From positions 2,046,001 to 2,110,000 of the forward strand of contig NZ_CP162412.1 of the NCBI RefSeq assembly GCF_040931995.1: a stretch of 64,000 nucleotides of DNA. Reading direction: 5' to 3'. The notes under the pieces are model-generated. The model saw nothing but the letters and a program-made list of their open reading frames with translations, was not told where the DNA came from and made no database searches. A program made the translations under genes and the position numbers. This stretch comes from Pelagovum sp. HNIBRBA483 (lineage in GTDB: Bacteria > Pseudomonadota > Alphaproteobacteria > Rhodobacterales > Rhodobacteraceae). Of this stretch, positions 9,483 through 18,428 are shown piece by piece (positions within the stretch are counted from its first letter, which is position 1; every line of letters starts with the position of its first letter).

Positions 9483-10961
9483 CTAGGGCGCGGTGTAAGC
9501 CTCCAGCGTCGCCTCGACCCCCTCCGCCCAGATCTTCGCCAGCCAATAGGCAAAACATGCGCCGAACTGGTCGTGGTCCGCGAGGTCGCCATAATAGACC
9601 CGCTGCTCCAACCACGCCTGCGGGTCAGATTTGGCCGCTTTGGCCGCCGCATTCAATGCAGTCCAAGCCGGATCATTCGGCGCAATGACCGTTCCGTCCT
9701 CTCGGGTGCCTTCACACATCCGCGCCCAAAGCGCCTCGACCAAGGCAATCCCGTCCACCGGCCCGCCAGCCGCAATCGCCTCGCGCAGCACCGGCAGCAA
9801 AAACCCCGTATGCCGTGACGACCCGTCAAACGCGACCCGCCGCGTCGTGTCACGAATGGCAGGGTTCGCAAAGCGCCGCGCGGTTTGCGTGACATAGGCC
9901 TCCGGCGTCATCCCGGGCACCGCTTTCACATAGGGCGTGATCTCTTCCGCTTGCACCTTATGAAACAGCGCTGCGATCAACGGATGCGCCATGCAGCCGT
10001 CAATCGTCTGAACCGAAAGCAACTCCCCCGCATTCGCGAGAACCTGATGCCCCGCGTTCAAAATGCGGATTTTCATCTTCTCATAGTCATGCACCGCATC
10101 GGTGAAGGTCGCGCCAACCTTGTCCCAGTCAGGGCGGCCCGCGCAGAAATCATCCTCGATCACCCATTGGCGGAAGTTCTCATGCGTCACCGGCGCTTTG
10201 TCGTCGATGCCAAGGCTCCGCACCAGCTCCAGTTCGTTCGGGCCGGTCGCCGGCACGATGCAATCCACCATCGAATTGGGGAAGCTACACTGCGCATCAA
10301 TCCAGTCAGCCAGCGCCGGATCGCTCATCCGCGCGAGCGACACCACCGTCTGCCGCGCAATCGCGCCGTTGCCTTGCAGGTTGTCACAGCTCTGCACCGT
10401 CAGCGGCCCACCCCCTGCATCACGACGACGACGCATCGCCTCGACAATCGCGCCGAATGCACTGCGGGGGCTTTGCGGATTAGCCGCATCATGCACCATA
10501 TCGGGATGCGCGGCATCAAATCCGCCACCCGCAGGCTCAATATAATAGCCGCCCTCCGTCACCGTCAGCGCCACGATCCGAATGGCCGGTTCCGCCAACT
10601 GAGCGATCAGGCTGGCGTTGTTTTCTTCCACAGGCAAGAACCCAATCATTGAGCCCGTCACCTCGGCCGCGCGGCCCTCGGGCGACAGCTCTATCAAGGT
10701 GCTCAAACAGTCCTGCGCTAGCAATCGGTCACGCTGCGCCGCGTCACCTGCCCGCACCCCTGCGCCAATGATTGCCCAATCGTGGCACAGGCCTTGCCCC
10801 ATCAAGCGGTGCAGATACCACGCCTGATGCGCCCGATGAAAATTCCCCAGCCCGATATGCACGATCCCCGGCGTCAGCGCAGTGCGGTCGTAAGACGGAC
10901 GCCGCACCCCTTCTGGCAAGCGGGCAAGCGTTTCATTGAGGAGTGGAATCAGCTCATCCAT
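9483..10961 (-). CDS. mtlK: Mannitol 2-dehydrogenase (long-chain polyol dehydrogenase)
   Basis: 492 residues, the usual size of the single-domain-pair mannitol dehydrogenases. It oxidises D-mannitol (and D-arabinitol) to fructose (or xylulose) with NAD. The N-terminal Rossmann part has HIGLGNFHRAHQAWYL; the middle has CDNLQGNG and CIVPATGPNE; the catalytic segment KMKIRILNAGHQ carries the Lys, Asn and His of this family. It is the last gene of the polyol operon and overlaps the end of smoS by 13 bases. The order smoE-F-G-K-smoS-mtlK matches the Rhodobacter sphaeroides operon. Confidence 0.95.
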   Translation of the reverse strand: MDELIPLLNETLARLPEGVRRPSYDRTALTPGIVHIGLGNFHRAHQAWYLHRLMGQGLCHDWAIIGAGVRAGDAAQRDRLLAQDCLSTLIELSPEGRAAEVTGSMIGFLPVEENNASLIAQLAEPAIRIVALTVTEGGYYIEPAGGGFDAAHPDMVHDAANPQSPRSAFGAIVEAMRRRRDAGGGPLTVQSCDNLQGNGAIARQTVVSLARMSDPALADWIDAQCSFPNSMVDCIVPATGPNELELVRSLGIDDKAPVTHENFRQWVIEDDFCAGRPDWDKVGATFTDAVHDYEKMKIRILNAGHQVLANAGELLSVQTIDGCMAHPLIAALFHKVQAEEITPYVKAVPGMTPEAYVTQTARRFANPAIRDTTRRVAFDGSSRHTGFLLPVLREAIAAGGPVDGIALVEALWARMCEGTREDGTVIAPNDPAWTALNAAAKAAKSDPQAWLEQRVYYGDLADHDQFGACFAYWLAKIWAEGVEATLEAYTAP

Positions 10962-11716
10962 TGGCCACCGTCCACATTATAGGTCTGCGCCACGATGTAT
11001 TCCGCCTCGTCACTGGCCAGAAACACCGCCATGCCGGTCAGATCATCGGCAACGCCCATGCGCCCATACGGAACCGAAGCCCCAACCTCTTTCTTCTTTT
11101 GGCCCGGCGCCTTGTTCTCGTATTTCGCAAAAAATGCGTCCACGCCGTCCCAATGCTCGCCATCCACCACGCCGGGCGAAATCGCGTTAACATTGATGCC
11201 ATGCTGGATCAGGTTCAGCCCCGCCGATTGCGTGAGGCTGATCACCGCTGCCTTGGTCGCACAATAAACCGCAACCAGCGATTCACCGCGCCGCCCTGCT
11301 TGGCTCGCCATATTGATGATCCGGCCCCTGACGCCGGCTTCGATCATATGCTTCGCCACCGCTTGCAAGGTGAACAGCGTGCCACCGAAGTTCACATCAA
11401 ACACCCGCGCATAATCTTCCCGCGTGATCTCAACAATCGGTGCCGCCGTGAACAATGCAGCATTATTTATAAGTATGTCGATCTGCCCGAATTCCGCGGC
11501 AGTTGCCGCGACAGCCGCATCAATGCTGGCTTGATCGGTCACATCCATATGCACCGCAAATGCACCGATCTCACTGGCTGTTTCAGTCGCCCGCGCCAAA
11601 TCCACATCGCCAATCGCCACGCGCGCACCTTCGCGGATATACGCCTCGGCAAAAGCCCGCCCAATACCCCGCGCAGCGCCCGTGATCAGCGCCGTTTTAC
11701 CCGCAAGCCGGCTCAT
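10949..11716 (-). CDS. smoS: Sorbitol/polyol dehydrogenase, short-chain type
   Basis: 255 residues of the classical SDR fold. [11 protein letters not shown] near residue 12 binds NAD, NNAA follows, and YCATKAA near residue 154 holds the catalytic Tyr and Lys. In Rhodobacter this gene oxidises sorbitol to fructose and galactitol to tagatose. The ATG overlaps the stop of smoK in the pattern ATGA, so translation is coupled, and the 3' end overlaps mtlK. Substrate assignment rests on operon order, not on any residue that I can single out. Confidence 0.92.
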   Translation of the reverse strand: MSRLAGKTALITGAARGIGRAFAEAYIREGARVAIGDVDLARATETASEIGAFAVHMDVTDQASIDAAVAATAAEFGQIDILINNAALFTAAPIVEITREDYARVFDVNFGGTLFTLQAVAKHMIEAGVRGRIINMASQAGRRGESLVAVYCATKAAVISLTQSAGLNLIQHGINVNAISPGVVDGEHWDGVDAFFAKYENKAPGQKKKEVGASVPYGRMGVADDLTGMAVFLASDEAEYIVAQTYNVDGGQWMS

Positions 11717-12723
11717 ATCAGGCGCATACCGTCAGCGCCAAAGCGATGGATCACTTCAGCGCGCGGCTTCAGGTGGATAGTGTCACCATGGCGCAGCGAA
11801 ACTTCGCCATCCGCCCGCACGGTGATTGTCTCACCCAAACCAGTATCATGAATATGGAAGAACGTATCCGATCCAAGATGCTCCGAAACACCAACAACGC
11901 CGGTCCAAACCCCTTCACCGGCGGCCTCAACCACATCAATATGTTCGGGGCGGATGCCAATCGTATGAGCACCGTGTTTCTCGGCTTCCGCGCCAGCGAT
12001 CAGGTTCATCTTCGGCGAGCCAATGAAGCCTGCAACAAACAGGTTTCGCGGCGTCCGGTACAGCTCCAGCGGGCTGCCCACCTGCTCGATATTACCAGCA
12101 CGCAAAACCACGATCTTGTCGGCCATCGTCATCGCCTCGACCTGATCGTGCGTCACATAAATCATCGTTGTATCCAGCTTCTTGTGCAGCTCCGAAATCT
12201 CCATCCGCATGCCAACGCGCAGCGCGGCATCGAGGTTCGAAAGCGGCTCGTCAAAAAGGAACGCCGCAGGCTCGCGCACAATTGCACGGCCAATCGCCAC
12301 CCGCTGCCGCTGCCCACCCGAAAGCTGCCCGGGGCGGCGATCAAGATAATCCGTCAGGTTCAGCACCGATGCTGCGTTTTCAACGCGGCGATTGATCTCA
12401 GCCTGATCCATCTTCGCCATCTTCAGCGGAAAGGCGATGTTCTTGCGCACCGACATATGCGGATAGAGCGCATAGGACTGGAACACCATCGCCAGACCCC
12501 GCTTCGCAGGGGGAATGTTCGTCGCGTCTTTACCGTCAATGCGGATCGCCCCGTCCGTCACATCTTCCAGCCCAGCGATCAGGCGCAAAAGCGTGGATTT
12601 ACCACAGCCCGACGGACCAACAAAAACGACGAACTCGCCATCTTCGATTTCCAGATCCAGCGGCGGAATGACAGTTACGTCGCTGAAGCTCTTTTTTACT
12701 TTATCGAGTACAATGCGTCCCAT
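11713..12723 (-). CDS. smoK: Polyol ABC transporter, ATP-binding subunit
   Basis: 336 residues, CUT1-type (MalK-like) ATPase. Walker [10 protein letters not shown] is near residue 38, the signature [14 protein letters not shown] and Walker [12 protein letters not shown] follow, and the C-terminal part with [11 protein letters not shown] is the TOBE/MalK regulatory region. It powers uptake by the SmoF/SmoG permease pair. It starts 10 bases after smoG ends and overlaps smoS by four bases. Confidence 0.95.
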   Translation of the reverse strand: MGRIVLDKVKKSFSDVTVIPPLDLEIEDGEFVVFVGPSGCGKSTLLRLIAGLEDVTDGAIRIDGKDATNIPPAKRGLAMVFQSYALYPHMSVRKNIAFPLKMAKMDQAEINRRVENAASVLNLTDYLDRRPGQLSGGQRQRVAIGRAIVREPAAFLFDEPLSNLDAALRVGMRMEISELHKKLDTTMIYVTHDQVEAMTMADKIVVLRAGNIEQVGSPLELYRTPRNLFVAGFIGSPKMNLIAGAEAEKHGAHTIGIRPEHIDVVEAAGEGVWTGVVGVSEHLGSDTFFHIHDTGLGETITVRADGEVSLRHGDTIHLKPRAEVIHRFGADGMRLI

Positions 12724-12733
12724 GTCTCTTTCC

Positions 12734-13564
12734 TCACTTCACCGCGCCGAATGTCAGGCCGCGTACGAGTTGTTTCTGGCTGAACCACCCCAAGATGAGG
12801 ATCGGCGCAATGGCCATGGTCGATGCCGCTGATAGTTTCGCGTAGAACAGTCCCTCAGGGCTGGAATAGCTGGCGATGAACGCCGTCAGAGGGGCCGCCT
12901 TTGCCGCCGTCAGGTTCAGTGTCCAGAACGCCTCGTTCCACGCCAGAATGAAGTTCAGCAATATGGTCGAGGCGATACCGGGGATCGCCATCGGCGTCAG
13001 CACATAGAGGATTTCCTCACGCAAGCTGGCCCCATCCATCCGCGCCGCTTCCAAGATCTCACCCGGAATTTCGCGGAAATAGGTATAGAGCATCCAAACG
13101 ATGATCGGCAGGTTGATCAGCATCAGAACGATGGTCAGCCCCAAGCGCGAGTCCAACAAGCCCAGCTGGATGAACAGCAAATAGATCGGGTAGAGCACGC
13201 CAACAGCGGGCAGCATTTTCGTAGAGAGCATCCACAGCAGAATGTCCTTAGTGCGCCGTGAAGGCACGAAAGCCATCGACCACGCCGCAGGCACGGCGAC
13301 CAAAATCCCAAGAAGCGTAGAGCCGCCGGCAAGGATGATCGAGTTCGTGAGGAACCGCATATAATCAGAGCGTTCCTGCACAATCCCGTAGTTTTCCAGC
13401 GTCCAGATCGAGGACAGCACCGTCAGCGGTGTCTTAATCGCGTCGGCCTCTGTCTTGAGCGAGAGCACGAAAATCCACAAGATCGGGAAGAATATCAGCA
13501 AGCCGACAGCCCAAGCGAGGGCGGTATTCAGTGACTTGCGGCGGTTGGTAACAGCGCGTGCCAT
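12734..13564 (-). CDS. smoG: Polyol ABC transporter, permease subunit (second)
   Basis: 276 residues, six predicted membrane segments. The EAA loop [17 protein letters not shown] that docks on the ATPase is present, and the N-terminus ([18 protein letters not shown]) is the first membrane helix. It follows smoF by 13 bases. With SmoF it forms the inner-membrane channel for sorbitol/mannitol. Confidence 0.93.
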   Translation of the reverse strand: MARAVTNRRKSLNTALAWAVGLLIFFPILWIFVLSLKTEADAIKTPLTVLSSIWTLENYGIVQERSDYMRFLTNSIILAGGSTLLGILVAVPAAWSMAFVPSRRTKDILLWMLSTKMLPAVGVLYPIYLLFIQLGLLDSRLGLTIVLMLINLPIIVWMLYTYFREIPGEILEAARMDGASLREEILYVLTPMAIPGIASTILLNFILAWNEAFWTLNLTAAKAAPLTAFIASYSSPEGLFYAKLSAASTMAIAPILILGWFSQKQLVRGLTFGAVK

Positions 13565-13577
13565 GGGCCTTCCCTCC

Positions 13578-14456
13578 TCAGTTATCCAGGTTCTTGCCGA
13601 CGATGCGCATCAGGAAGATGGCAACGATATTCGCAAGGATGATCGCATAAACGCCGCCCGCCGATCCAAGCCCGATATTTTGGCTCTCCAGCACTCTTTG
13701 GAAGATCAGATAAGTCAGCGTTTTGGTGCCGAATGCACCGCCAGTGGTGACGAAAATCTCTGCGAAAATCGACAACAGAAAGATCGTCTGGATCAAGATC
13801 ACGATCGTGATCGCGCGGCTCAAGTGCGGTAGAATGATATACCAGAACCGCTTCAGCGGCGTTGCACCATCCATCTCGGAGGCTTCCAGCTGCTCACTGT
13901 CGAGCGACTGGATCGCGGTCAAAAGGATCAGTGTCGCAAACGGCAGCCATTGCCAGCTCACGATCATGATCAGCGACGGAAGGCTCGCTTGGCTTAGCCA
14001 CTCTACGGGCGCGGCACCAAAGGCCCGCCAAACATGGGCGAAAAAGCCGTTCACCGAGTCCATGAAAAGGTTCTTCCACACCAGCGCCGAAACCGTCGGC
14101 ATCACAAAGAACGGCGCAATCACCAGAATGCGCACAATCCCCTGCCCCCACATTGGCTGGTCCAGAAGCAACGCCAGCAGAATGCCCAGAACCACCGTAA
14201 TAACCAGCACACCCCCTACGATGATCAGCGTGGTAACAACACTTGGCCAGAACGAACTGCTGGAAATAAAACGGACGTAGTTATCAAATCCCACCCAGTC
14301 GAGCCCGTCACCCAACGAATCCCCGCGCAGCGGCAGGTATTTCTTGAAACTGAAAAACAGCGTCAGCGACAGGGGCACAAGCATCCACCCCAGAAGCAGA
14401 ACGACGGCAGGTGCCATCATGATACGCGCAGCGGAACGGGAATGTTGGGTGGCCAT
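13578..14456 (-). CDS. smoF: Polyol ABC transporter, permease subunit (first)
   Basis: 292 residues with six membrane segments. The EAA motif is QLEASEMDGATPLKRF. The longer periplasmic loop near residues 30-65 is typical of the MalF-like partner in CUT1 transporters. The gene lies about 112 bases after smoE; that gap holds a hairpin that may set the lower expression of the permeases relative to the binding protein. Confidence 0.93.
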   Translation of the reverse strand: MATQHSRSAARIMMAPAVVLLLGWMLVPLSLTLFFSFKKYLPLRGDSLGDGLDWVGFDNYVRFISSSSFWPSVVTTLIIVGGVLVITVVLGILLALLLDQPMWGQGIVRILVIAPFFVMPTVSALVWKNLFMDSVNGFFAHVWRAFGAAPVEWLSQASLPSLIMIVSWQWLPFATLILLTAIQSLDSEQLEASEMDGATPLKRFWYIILPHLSRAITIVILIQTIFLLSIFAEIFVTTGGAFGTKTLTYLIFQRVLESQNIGLGSAGGVYAIILANIVAIFLMRIVGKNLDN

Positions 14457-14531
14457 TGGTACATTTCCTCTGTTGGTAGAGTGACCCTACCTTACGGGAA
14501 TGAAAGCATATTGCTTGAGAGAATTCTAAGG

Positions 14532-14555
14532 GAGGGCGATCCGAAGACCGCCCTC
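14532..14555 (-). other. Intercistronic hairpin between smoE and smoF
   Basis: On the minus strand GAGGGCG and CGCCCTC (arms 14549-14555 and 14532-14538) form a stem with a short TC/GA inner extension over a TTCG tetraloop. A T-run is lacking, so it more likely protects the 3' end of the smoE message or partly attenuates, as seen in many binding-protein operons. Confidence 0.6.
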
Positions 14556-14568
14556 GCCATCGGGAGGA

Positions 14569-15882
14569 TTAGCGGTAGCCCGCAGCTTCCATTGCGTCGT
14601 TCGCGATGTCCTGTGCCTTCGCCAGAGCTTCCTCAACGGTCTGCTGACCGGCATAGGCTGCGGCGAACTCCTGGCTCACGTCGGTTGCAATACCGGCGAA
14701 TTCAGGGATCGCAGCGAACTGGATGCCAACATACGGAACCGGATCAACAGTCGGGTTCAGCGGATCAGCTGCCAGAATCGCGTTCAACGTCATCTGTGCG
14801 AACGGAACGTCCTGATAGATTTCGTTGTCATAGAGCGACTGACGGGTGCCCGGAGGAATTGCCGCATGGCCATTCTCGAAGGCAACGAGGCGCATGTAGT
14901 CCGGACCGGTTGCCCAAGCCATGAACTCTTTCGCAGCGTCAACTTTCTGCGAACCTGCCGGAATGGCGAGCGCCCATGCCCAGAGCCAGCCGGAGTTCTT
15001 GCCCAAGCCGGTGTTCGGAGCCACAGCCCAGCCGATGTTGCCAGCAACATCGGATGCACCGCCCTTGCCGTCTTCAGCCAGCCAGCCAGCAGCAACGGTT
15101 GCGTCCATCCACATGCCGCACTTGCCCTGACGGAACAACGAGAGGTTCTCGTTAAAGCCGTTGGTCGCGTAGCCTGTCGGGCCGGATTCAGCCATCATCT
15201 CGGTGTAGAAGGTCAGAGCGTTGTTCCACTCTTGGCTGTCGAACTGTGCGTTCCAGTCCTCATCGAACCAGCGCGCGCCGAAAGCATTGCCAAGAACGGT
15301 CGCAATCGCGCCGCCTTCGCCCCAGCCTGCTTTACCACGCATACAGATACCGTTGATATCGTTCTCACGATCGGTCATCGCAGCAGCGGCTTCGCGGATG
15401 AACTCCCAGGTCGGCTCGTCCGGCATGGTCAGGCCAGCTTTTTCCATGAGGTCGGTGCGGTAATGCACCATCGAGCTCTCTGCGTAGAACGGTGCAGCAT
15501 AGAGTGTACCGTCATAGGACAGACCGCCGCGAACTGCCGGCAGGATGTCCTCAACATCGTAATGCGCAGGCATGTCATCCAGCGGCACCAGCCAGCCATT
15601 CTTGCCCCAGATCGGTGTTTCGTACATACCGATCATCATTACGTCGAAAGCACCGCCCTTAGTGGTGATGTCGGTCGTAACACGCTGACGCAGAACGTTT
15701 TCTTCAAGCGTCACCCACTCGACCGTGTGGCCCGTGCGGGCCTCGAAGTCGTGGGTCAGGCCCTGCATCTTGATCATGTCGTCGTTATTCACCGTCGCGA
15801 TGGTGATGGTGTCTGCAAATGCGGCGCTTCCCGATACCAGGGCAAACGCAGTCGCTGCACGAAGTGCATTCTTCAGGTTCAT
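14569..15882 (-). CDS. smoE: Polyol ABC transporter, periplasmic binding protein
   Basis: 437 residues, family 1 solute-binding protein. A signal peptide ends near residue 23 (SGSAAFADT). The chain has the usual features of sugar-alcohol binders, including FEARTGHTVEWV in the N-lobe and GWLWAWALAIPAGS in the second. It captures sorbitol/mannitol in the periplasm for SmoF/SmoG. First gene of the operon; GGGAGGA precedes the ATG. A LacI-type repressor gene lies directly upstream in the same direction. Confidence 0.93.
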   Translation of the reverse strand: MNLKNALRAATAFALVSGSAAFADTITIATVNNDDMIKMQGLTHDFEARTGHTVEWVTLEENVLRQRVTTDITTKGGAFDVMMIGMYETPIWGKNGWLVPLDDMPAHYDVEDILPAVRGGLSYDGTLYAAPFYAESSMVHYRTDLMEKAGLTMPDEPTWEFIREAAAAMTDRENDINGICMRGKAGWGEGGAIATVLGNAFGARWFDEDWNAQFDSQEWNNALTFYTEMMAESGPTGYATNGFNENLSLFRQGKCGMWMDATVAAGWLAEDGKGGASDVAGNIGWAVAPNTGLGKNSGWLWAWALAIPAGSQKVDAAKEFMAWATGPDYMRLVAFENGHAAIPPGTRQSLYDNEIYQDVPFAQMTLNAILAADPLNPTVDPVPYVGIQFAAIPEFAGIATDVSQEFAAAYAGQQTVEEALAKAQDIANDAMEAAGYR

Positions 15883-15914
15883 GTGATTCCTCCCATTGAG
15901 TCAAAACCCAGCGA

Positions 15915-15962
15915 CAGATAGCCACATCCCCTTACCGCGCGTCAACTAAATTTTTACGCGCG
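15915..15962 (-). promoter_or_regulatory. Candidate smoE promoter with overlapping operator
   Basis: An inverted repeat CGCGCGT-N13-ACGCGCG spans 15936-15962. On the minus strand a -35-like TTGACG (15940-15945) lies in one arm, and a poor -10-like TATCTG (15915-15920) follows at 19 bases. A repressor bound here would block the promoter. A CGCGCG half-site recurs at about 17080 upstream of the regulator gene, suggesting autoregulation. Which protein binds is inferred from position only. Confidence 0.45.
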
Positions 15963-15977
15963 AAAACTTTTTTCTTA

Positions 15978-17009
15978 TCACGCGGAGGCTCTTAGGATCA
16001 GACGCGCGGCAAAAAGTGTTTCTTTTCGGTCGCCTAGCATGCCCCCGCTCTCGATCAGCTCGAACAAGGTTTCAACCGTCCGATTGGCGACCGAGTCGTA
16101 ATCATGCGCTGCAGTGGTCAGCGACGGGCAGGTAAATTTCGCAAACGGGTGGTCGTCATGGGATGCCACGCGCAGCCCGCAATCGTCACCGATTCCCACA
16201 CGGATGGATTTCTCGTAACAGGCCGAGAGCAATCCAATGGCCAAGCGATCGTTGCTGCACAGCACCGTGCGGGTCGGCAGCTTTCCGCGCTCAATCGCAT
16301 CAAGCCCCCCTTGCCGCCCAATCTCCTCGAAGGCCCACCCCTCGCCCGGCACGCTGATCACATGCGGCTCATAGCCCAAGGATTCCATCCGCTTGATATA
16401 CGCAATGCGGCGCTTGTTGGCATTCGGGTTCGCAGGGTGCCGCATCTCGAAAAAGCAAGGCGGCTCTCCTGACCGCACCAGATAATCTACCGTTTGATCC
16501 ACAAAACTCGAATTATCCGATCCGATAAACGCAGCGCCCATGCCCTCGATATTACTGTCAAATAGCACCGTTGGCACATCACGGCAGAACCGCTCCACCT
16601 CCGCCTTGTTCGAGGCCCTGCCCAAGGGCGCCAGCAAAACACCGGCGGGCTTCAGGGAACGTAGCGTATCAAAAATATCGACCTCCAGCGCCGGGTCGCC
16701 ATGCGCGCTGAACAAGGTGGGATGATAACCGGCGGCGATACACCGCTGCTCGATATTCCGCGCGATCTCGGCAAAAAACGGATCCGCGAGGTACGGAACC
16801 ACGATGCCGACATTCTTCGTCAGTTTGCGGTTCTGATTCATCGCAAAGATATTGGGCCGGTAATTGTACTGCTCCAACGCGGCTTCGATCTTCTCCCGCG
16901 TGGTTTTACGAACGCTTTGCGGATCGTTGAAATACTTGGAGATCGTCGGGCGCGACAGTCCACTGACCGCCGCGAACTCGTCCATATTCCTGATCTTCGT
17001 TTCGGACAT
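15978..17009 (-). CDS. LacI-family transcriptional regulator of the polyol operon
   Basis: 343 residues. The N-terminal helix-turn-helix and hinge read FAAVSGLSRPTISKYFND followed by a YRPN hinge segment around residue 50, and the rest is the periplasmic-binding-protein-like sensor core. It most likely represses smoE and downstream genes until sorbitol or mannitol is bound. It lies upstream of smoE on the same strand with 95 bases between. The start at 17009 is preferred because GGAG lies upstream and the HTH begins soon after. Confidence 0.9.
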   Translation of the reverse strand: MSETKIRNMDEFAAVSGLSRPTISKYFNDPQSVRKTTREKIEAALEQYNYRPNIFAMNQNRKLTKNVGIVVPYLADPFFAEIARNIEQRCIAAGYHPTLFSAHGDPALEVDIFDTLRSLKPAGVLLAPLGRASNKAEVERFCRDVPTVLFDSNIEGMGAAFIGSDNSSFVDQTVDYLVRSGEPPCFFEMRHPANPNANKRRIAYIKRMESLGYEPHVISVPGEGWAFEEIGRQGGLDAIERGKLPTRTVLCSNDRLAIGLLSACYEKSIRVGIGDDCGLRVASHDDHPFAKFTCPSLTTAAHDYDSVANRTVETLFELIESGGMLGDRKETLFAARLILRASA

Positions 17010-17125
17010 CCCGACTGTGCCTCCGTCGCACTCATAAAAAAGAGCGTTTATCGCCTCTTAAAACTTTACACGAAGTTATCGCGCGGAAAGATTTGAGGCA
17101 ACCCGTTAGCACTCTCTTAATCTTT

Positions 17126-17185
17126 CTGCAGGTGCGATATGCATAGGTTGTGCATCAGTTGTGCATCACTTGTGCATCGGCTTTT
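17126..17185. repeat. Left arm of a perfect 60-base inverted repeat pair
   Basis: Every base from 17126 to 17185 equals the reverse complement of 43133-43192. The arm begins CTGCAGGTGCGATATGCATA and contains three tandem 11-base units of the form NNTTGTGCATC, then CGGCTTTT. It lies in the 273-base gap between the LacI-type gene and a cytochrome c gene that point away from each other. No coding frame runs through it here. Confidence 0.95.
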
Positions 17186-17282
17186 TCGCCAAAACTGGGG
17201 GAATTTCTTGGGGTTCACCCCCTTTACGAAATCCTGTAAGTTAAACCGCTGTTAAGAACGCTAGGACGCATCAGAAAGCATC

Positions 17283-17720
17283 ATGATTACTTTTAAATCA
17301 ATGCGTTATAGCATTTTATTGGTGTTGTTCTCAACAACACTCGCCGTGGCCGGAGAATCCCCAACCCGTGGCGAAGATTTATTCGAGAAAAGCTGCGCCG
17401 CATGTCACTCGATCATCGCAGAAAATGGCCGCCTAATCGCTGGAAATGGTCGCGATAATGCGCCTAATCTCAACGACTTAACAGAAAGAGCCCCCGGCTC
17501 GGACAGCAGCTACCGCTACGGTGTATCACTGGCCAGCTACTCCGCCCAAACCCCGCGCTGGGATCAGGAGGCATTCGTCGCCTACGTTATGGATCCGACC
17601 GGCTTCCTGCGCAGCAGGCTTGGCGACCGCCGCGCCCGAAGCCGCATGGCTTATCGCGTTAGGTACGAAGCAGATGCCATTGATCTATATGCATTTATCC
17701 TCGAAACTCAAAATCGCTAG
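17283..17720 (+). CDS. Small secreted class I cytochrome c
   Basis: 145 residues. A signal peptide (about residues 7-23) is followed by the haem motif CAACH at about residue 39, then APNLNDL and the Met-ligand segment SRMAYRV. This is the layout of a one-haem c-type cytochrome, but with an unusually long insert between the haem site and the Met ligand. It sits directly downstream of the repeat arm and eight bases ahead of the DUF4177 gene, so the two may be co-transcribed. The electron partners cannot be inferred. Confidence 0.8.
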   Translation: MITFKSMRYSILLVLFSTTLAVAGESPTRGEDLFEKSCAACHSIIAENGRLIAGNGRDNAPNLNDLTERAPGSDSSYRYGVSLASYSAQTPRWDQEAFVAYVMDPTGFLRSRLGDRRARSRMAYRVRYEADAIDLYAFILETQNR

Positions 17721-17728
17721 GCTGCCCC

Positions 17729-18100
17729 ATGTCCCAGTATGAATACAAAGTCGTTCCCGCCCCGAAACGCGCCAACAAGGCCCGCGGCATCCGCGGTCAG
17801 GACGCCCGATTCAGCCAGACGCTCGAAGAGCTGTTGAACGACATGGTCCTCGACGGCTGGGAATACATACGCGCCGATACCATGACCGTCGAAACCGGCG
17901 GATTGCTGCGCGGCAGCAAAAGCCAACAAAAGACCATGCTTATCTTCCGCCGCAACTCCGCCCCCCAAGACAGCCAACCGCTTGTTTCAGAAGTACATAT
18001 TGCTGCTCCCGCTGGCGAAACCGGCAGCGCGCTCAGGGCCAGCAAGGAGCGCCCCGAACCATCGATAAACGCCCCTCGCGCAAGCCGCGACGAGGTCTAA
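17729..18100 (+). CDS. DUF4177 family protein
   Basis: 123 residues. The first 75 residues match the DUF4177 pattern: YEYKVVPAP at the start, LLNDMVLDGWEYIRADTM in the middle, and KTMLIFRR as the last strand. The remaining 45 residues are Ser/Ala-rich and probably disordered. The function is unknown. Its stop codon overlaps the stop of bolA on the other strand by four bases. Confidence 0.85.
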   Translation: MSQYEYKVVPAPKRANKARGIRGQDARFSQTLEELLNDMVLDGWEYIRADTMTVETGGLLRGSKSQQKTMLIFRRNSAPQDSQPLVSEVHIAAPAGETGSALRASKERPEPSINAPRASRDEV

Positions 18101-18351
18101 CGGAACTCGATCGCCAGCGCGTGAATGCGCGCGATGATATCCTTCCCTATTCCATCATGCATTGCACGGTGACGCGCCAGCCGTGACTTGCCCTCAAAAG
18201 GCTGCGCCGAGATAACAATCCGCCAATGACTCTCGCCACCCTCCTGATAGCCGGCATGGCCACGGTGCATTTCACTTTCGTCAATAACTTCCAAGTAGTC
18301 TGGTGCATATGTATCCCGCAGCCGGTTTTCGATTTCTTGCGCAAGTGCCAT
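18097..18351 (-). CDS. bolA: BolA family protein
   Basis: 84 residues, the usual length. VIDESEMHRGHAGY and SHWRIVISAQPFEGKSRLAR form the class II KH-like BolA fold, with the conserved His residues that, with a monothiol glutaredoxin, hold a 2Fe-2S cluster or bind DNA. The family acts in iron homeostasis, stress shape change and Fe-S trafficking. It is divergent from the J-domain gene with about 77 bases between, a pairing commonly seen in Rhodobacteraceae. Confidence 0.93.
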   Translation of the reverse strand: MALAQEIENRLRDTYAPDYLEVIDESEMHRGHAGYQEGGESHWRIVISAQPFEGKSRLARHRAMHDGIGKDIIARIHALAIEFR

Positions 18352-18428
18352 TATTTTTCCTCTGCCCTCTTCAATCTCTGTCTACAGCGATTAAACTGCT
18401 GCGTCCGAGTCGAAAAGTGAGGCAGGCC

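Noticed and set aside
17150-17179. DnaA boxes (TTATNCACA)
   Set aside because: TGTGCATCA differs at two of nine positions in every unit; no dnaA or other origin genes nearby.
17126-17185. CRISPR or tRNA-like reading of the iteron arm
   Set aside because: Only three 11-base units without spacers, no cas genes, no cloverleaf.
17126-17185. dif/Xer recombination site
   Set aside because: GGTGCG resembles a XerC arm start, but the rest of the arm, the centre and the XerD half do not fit, and dif should be single.
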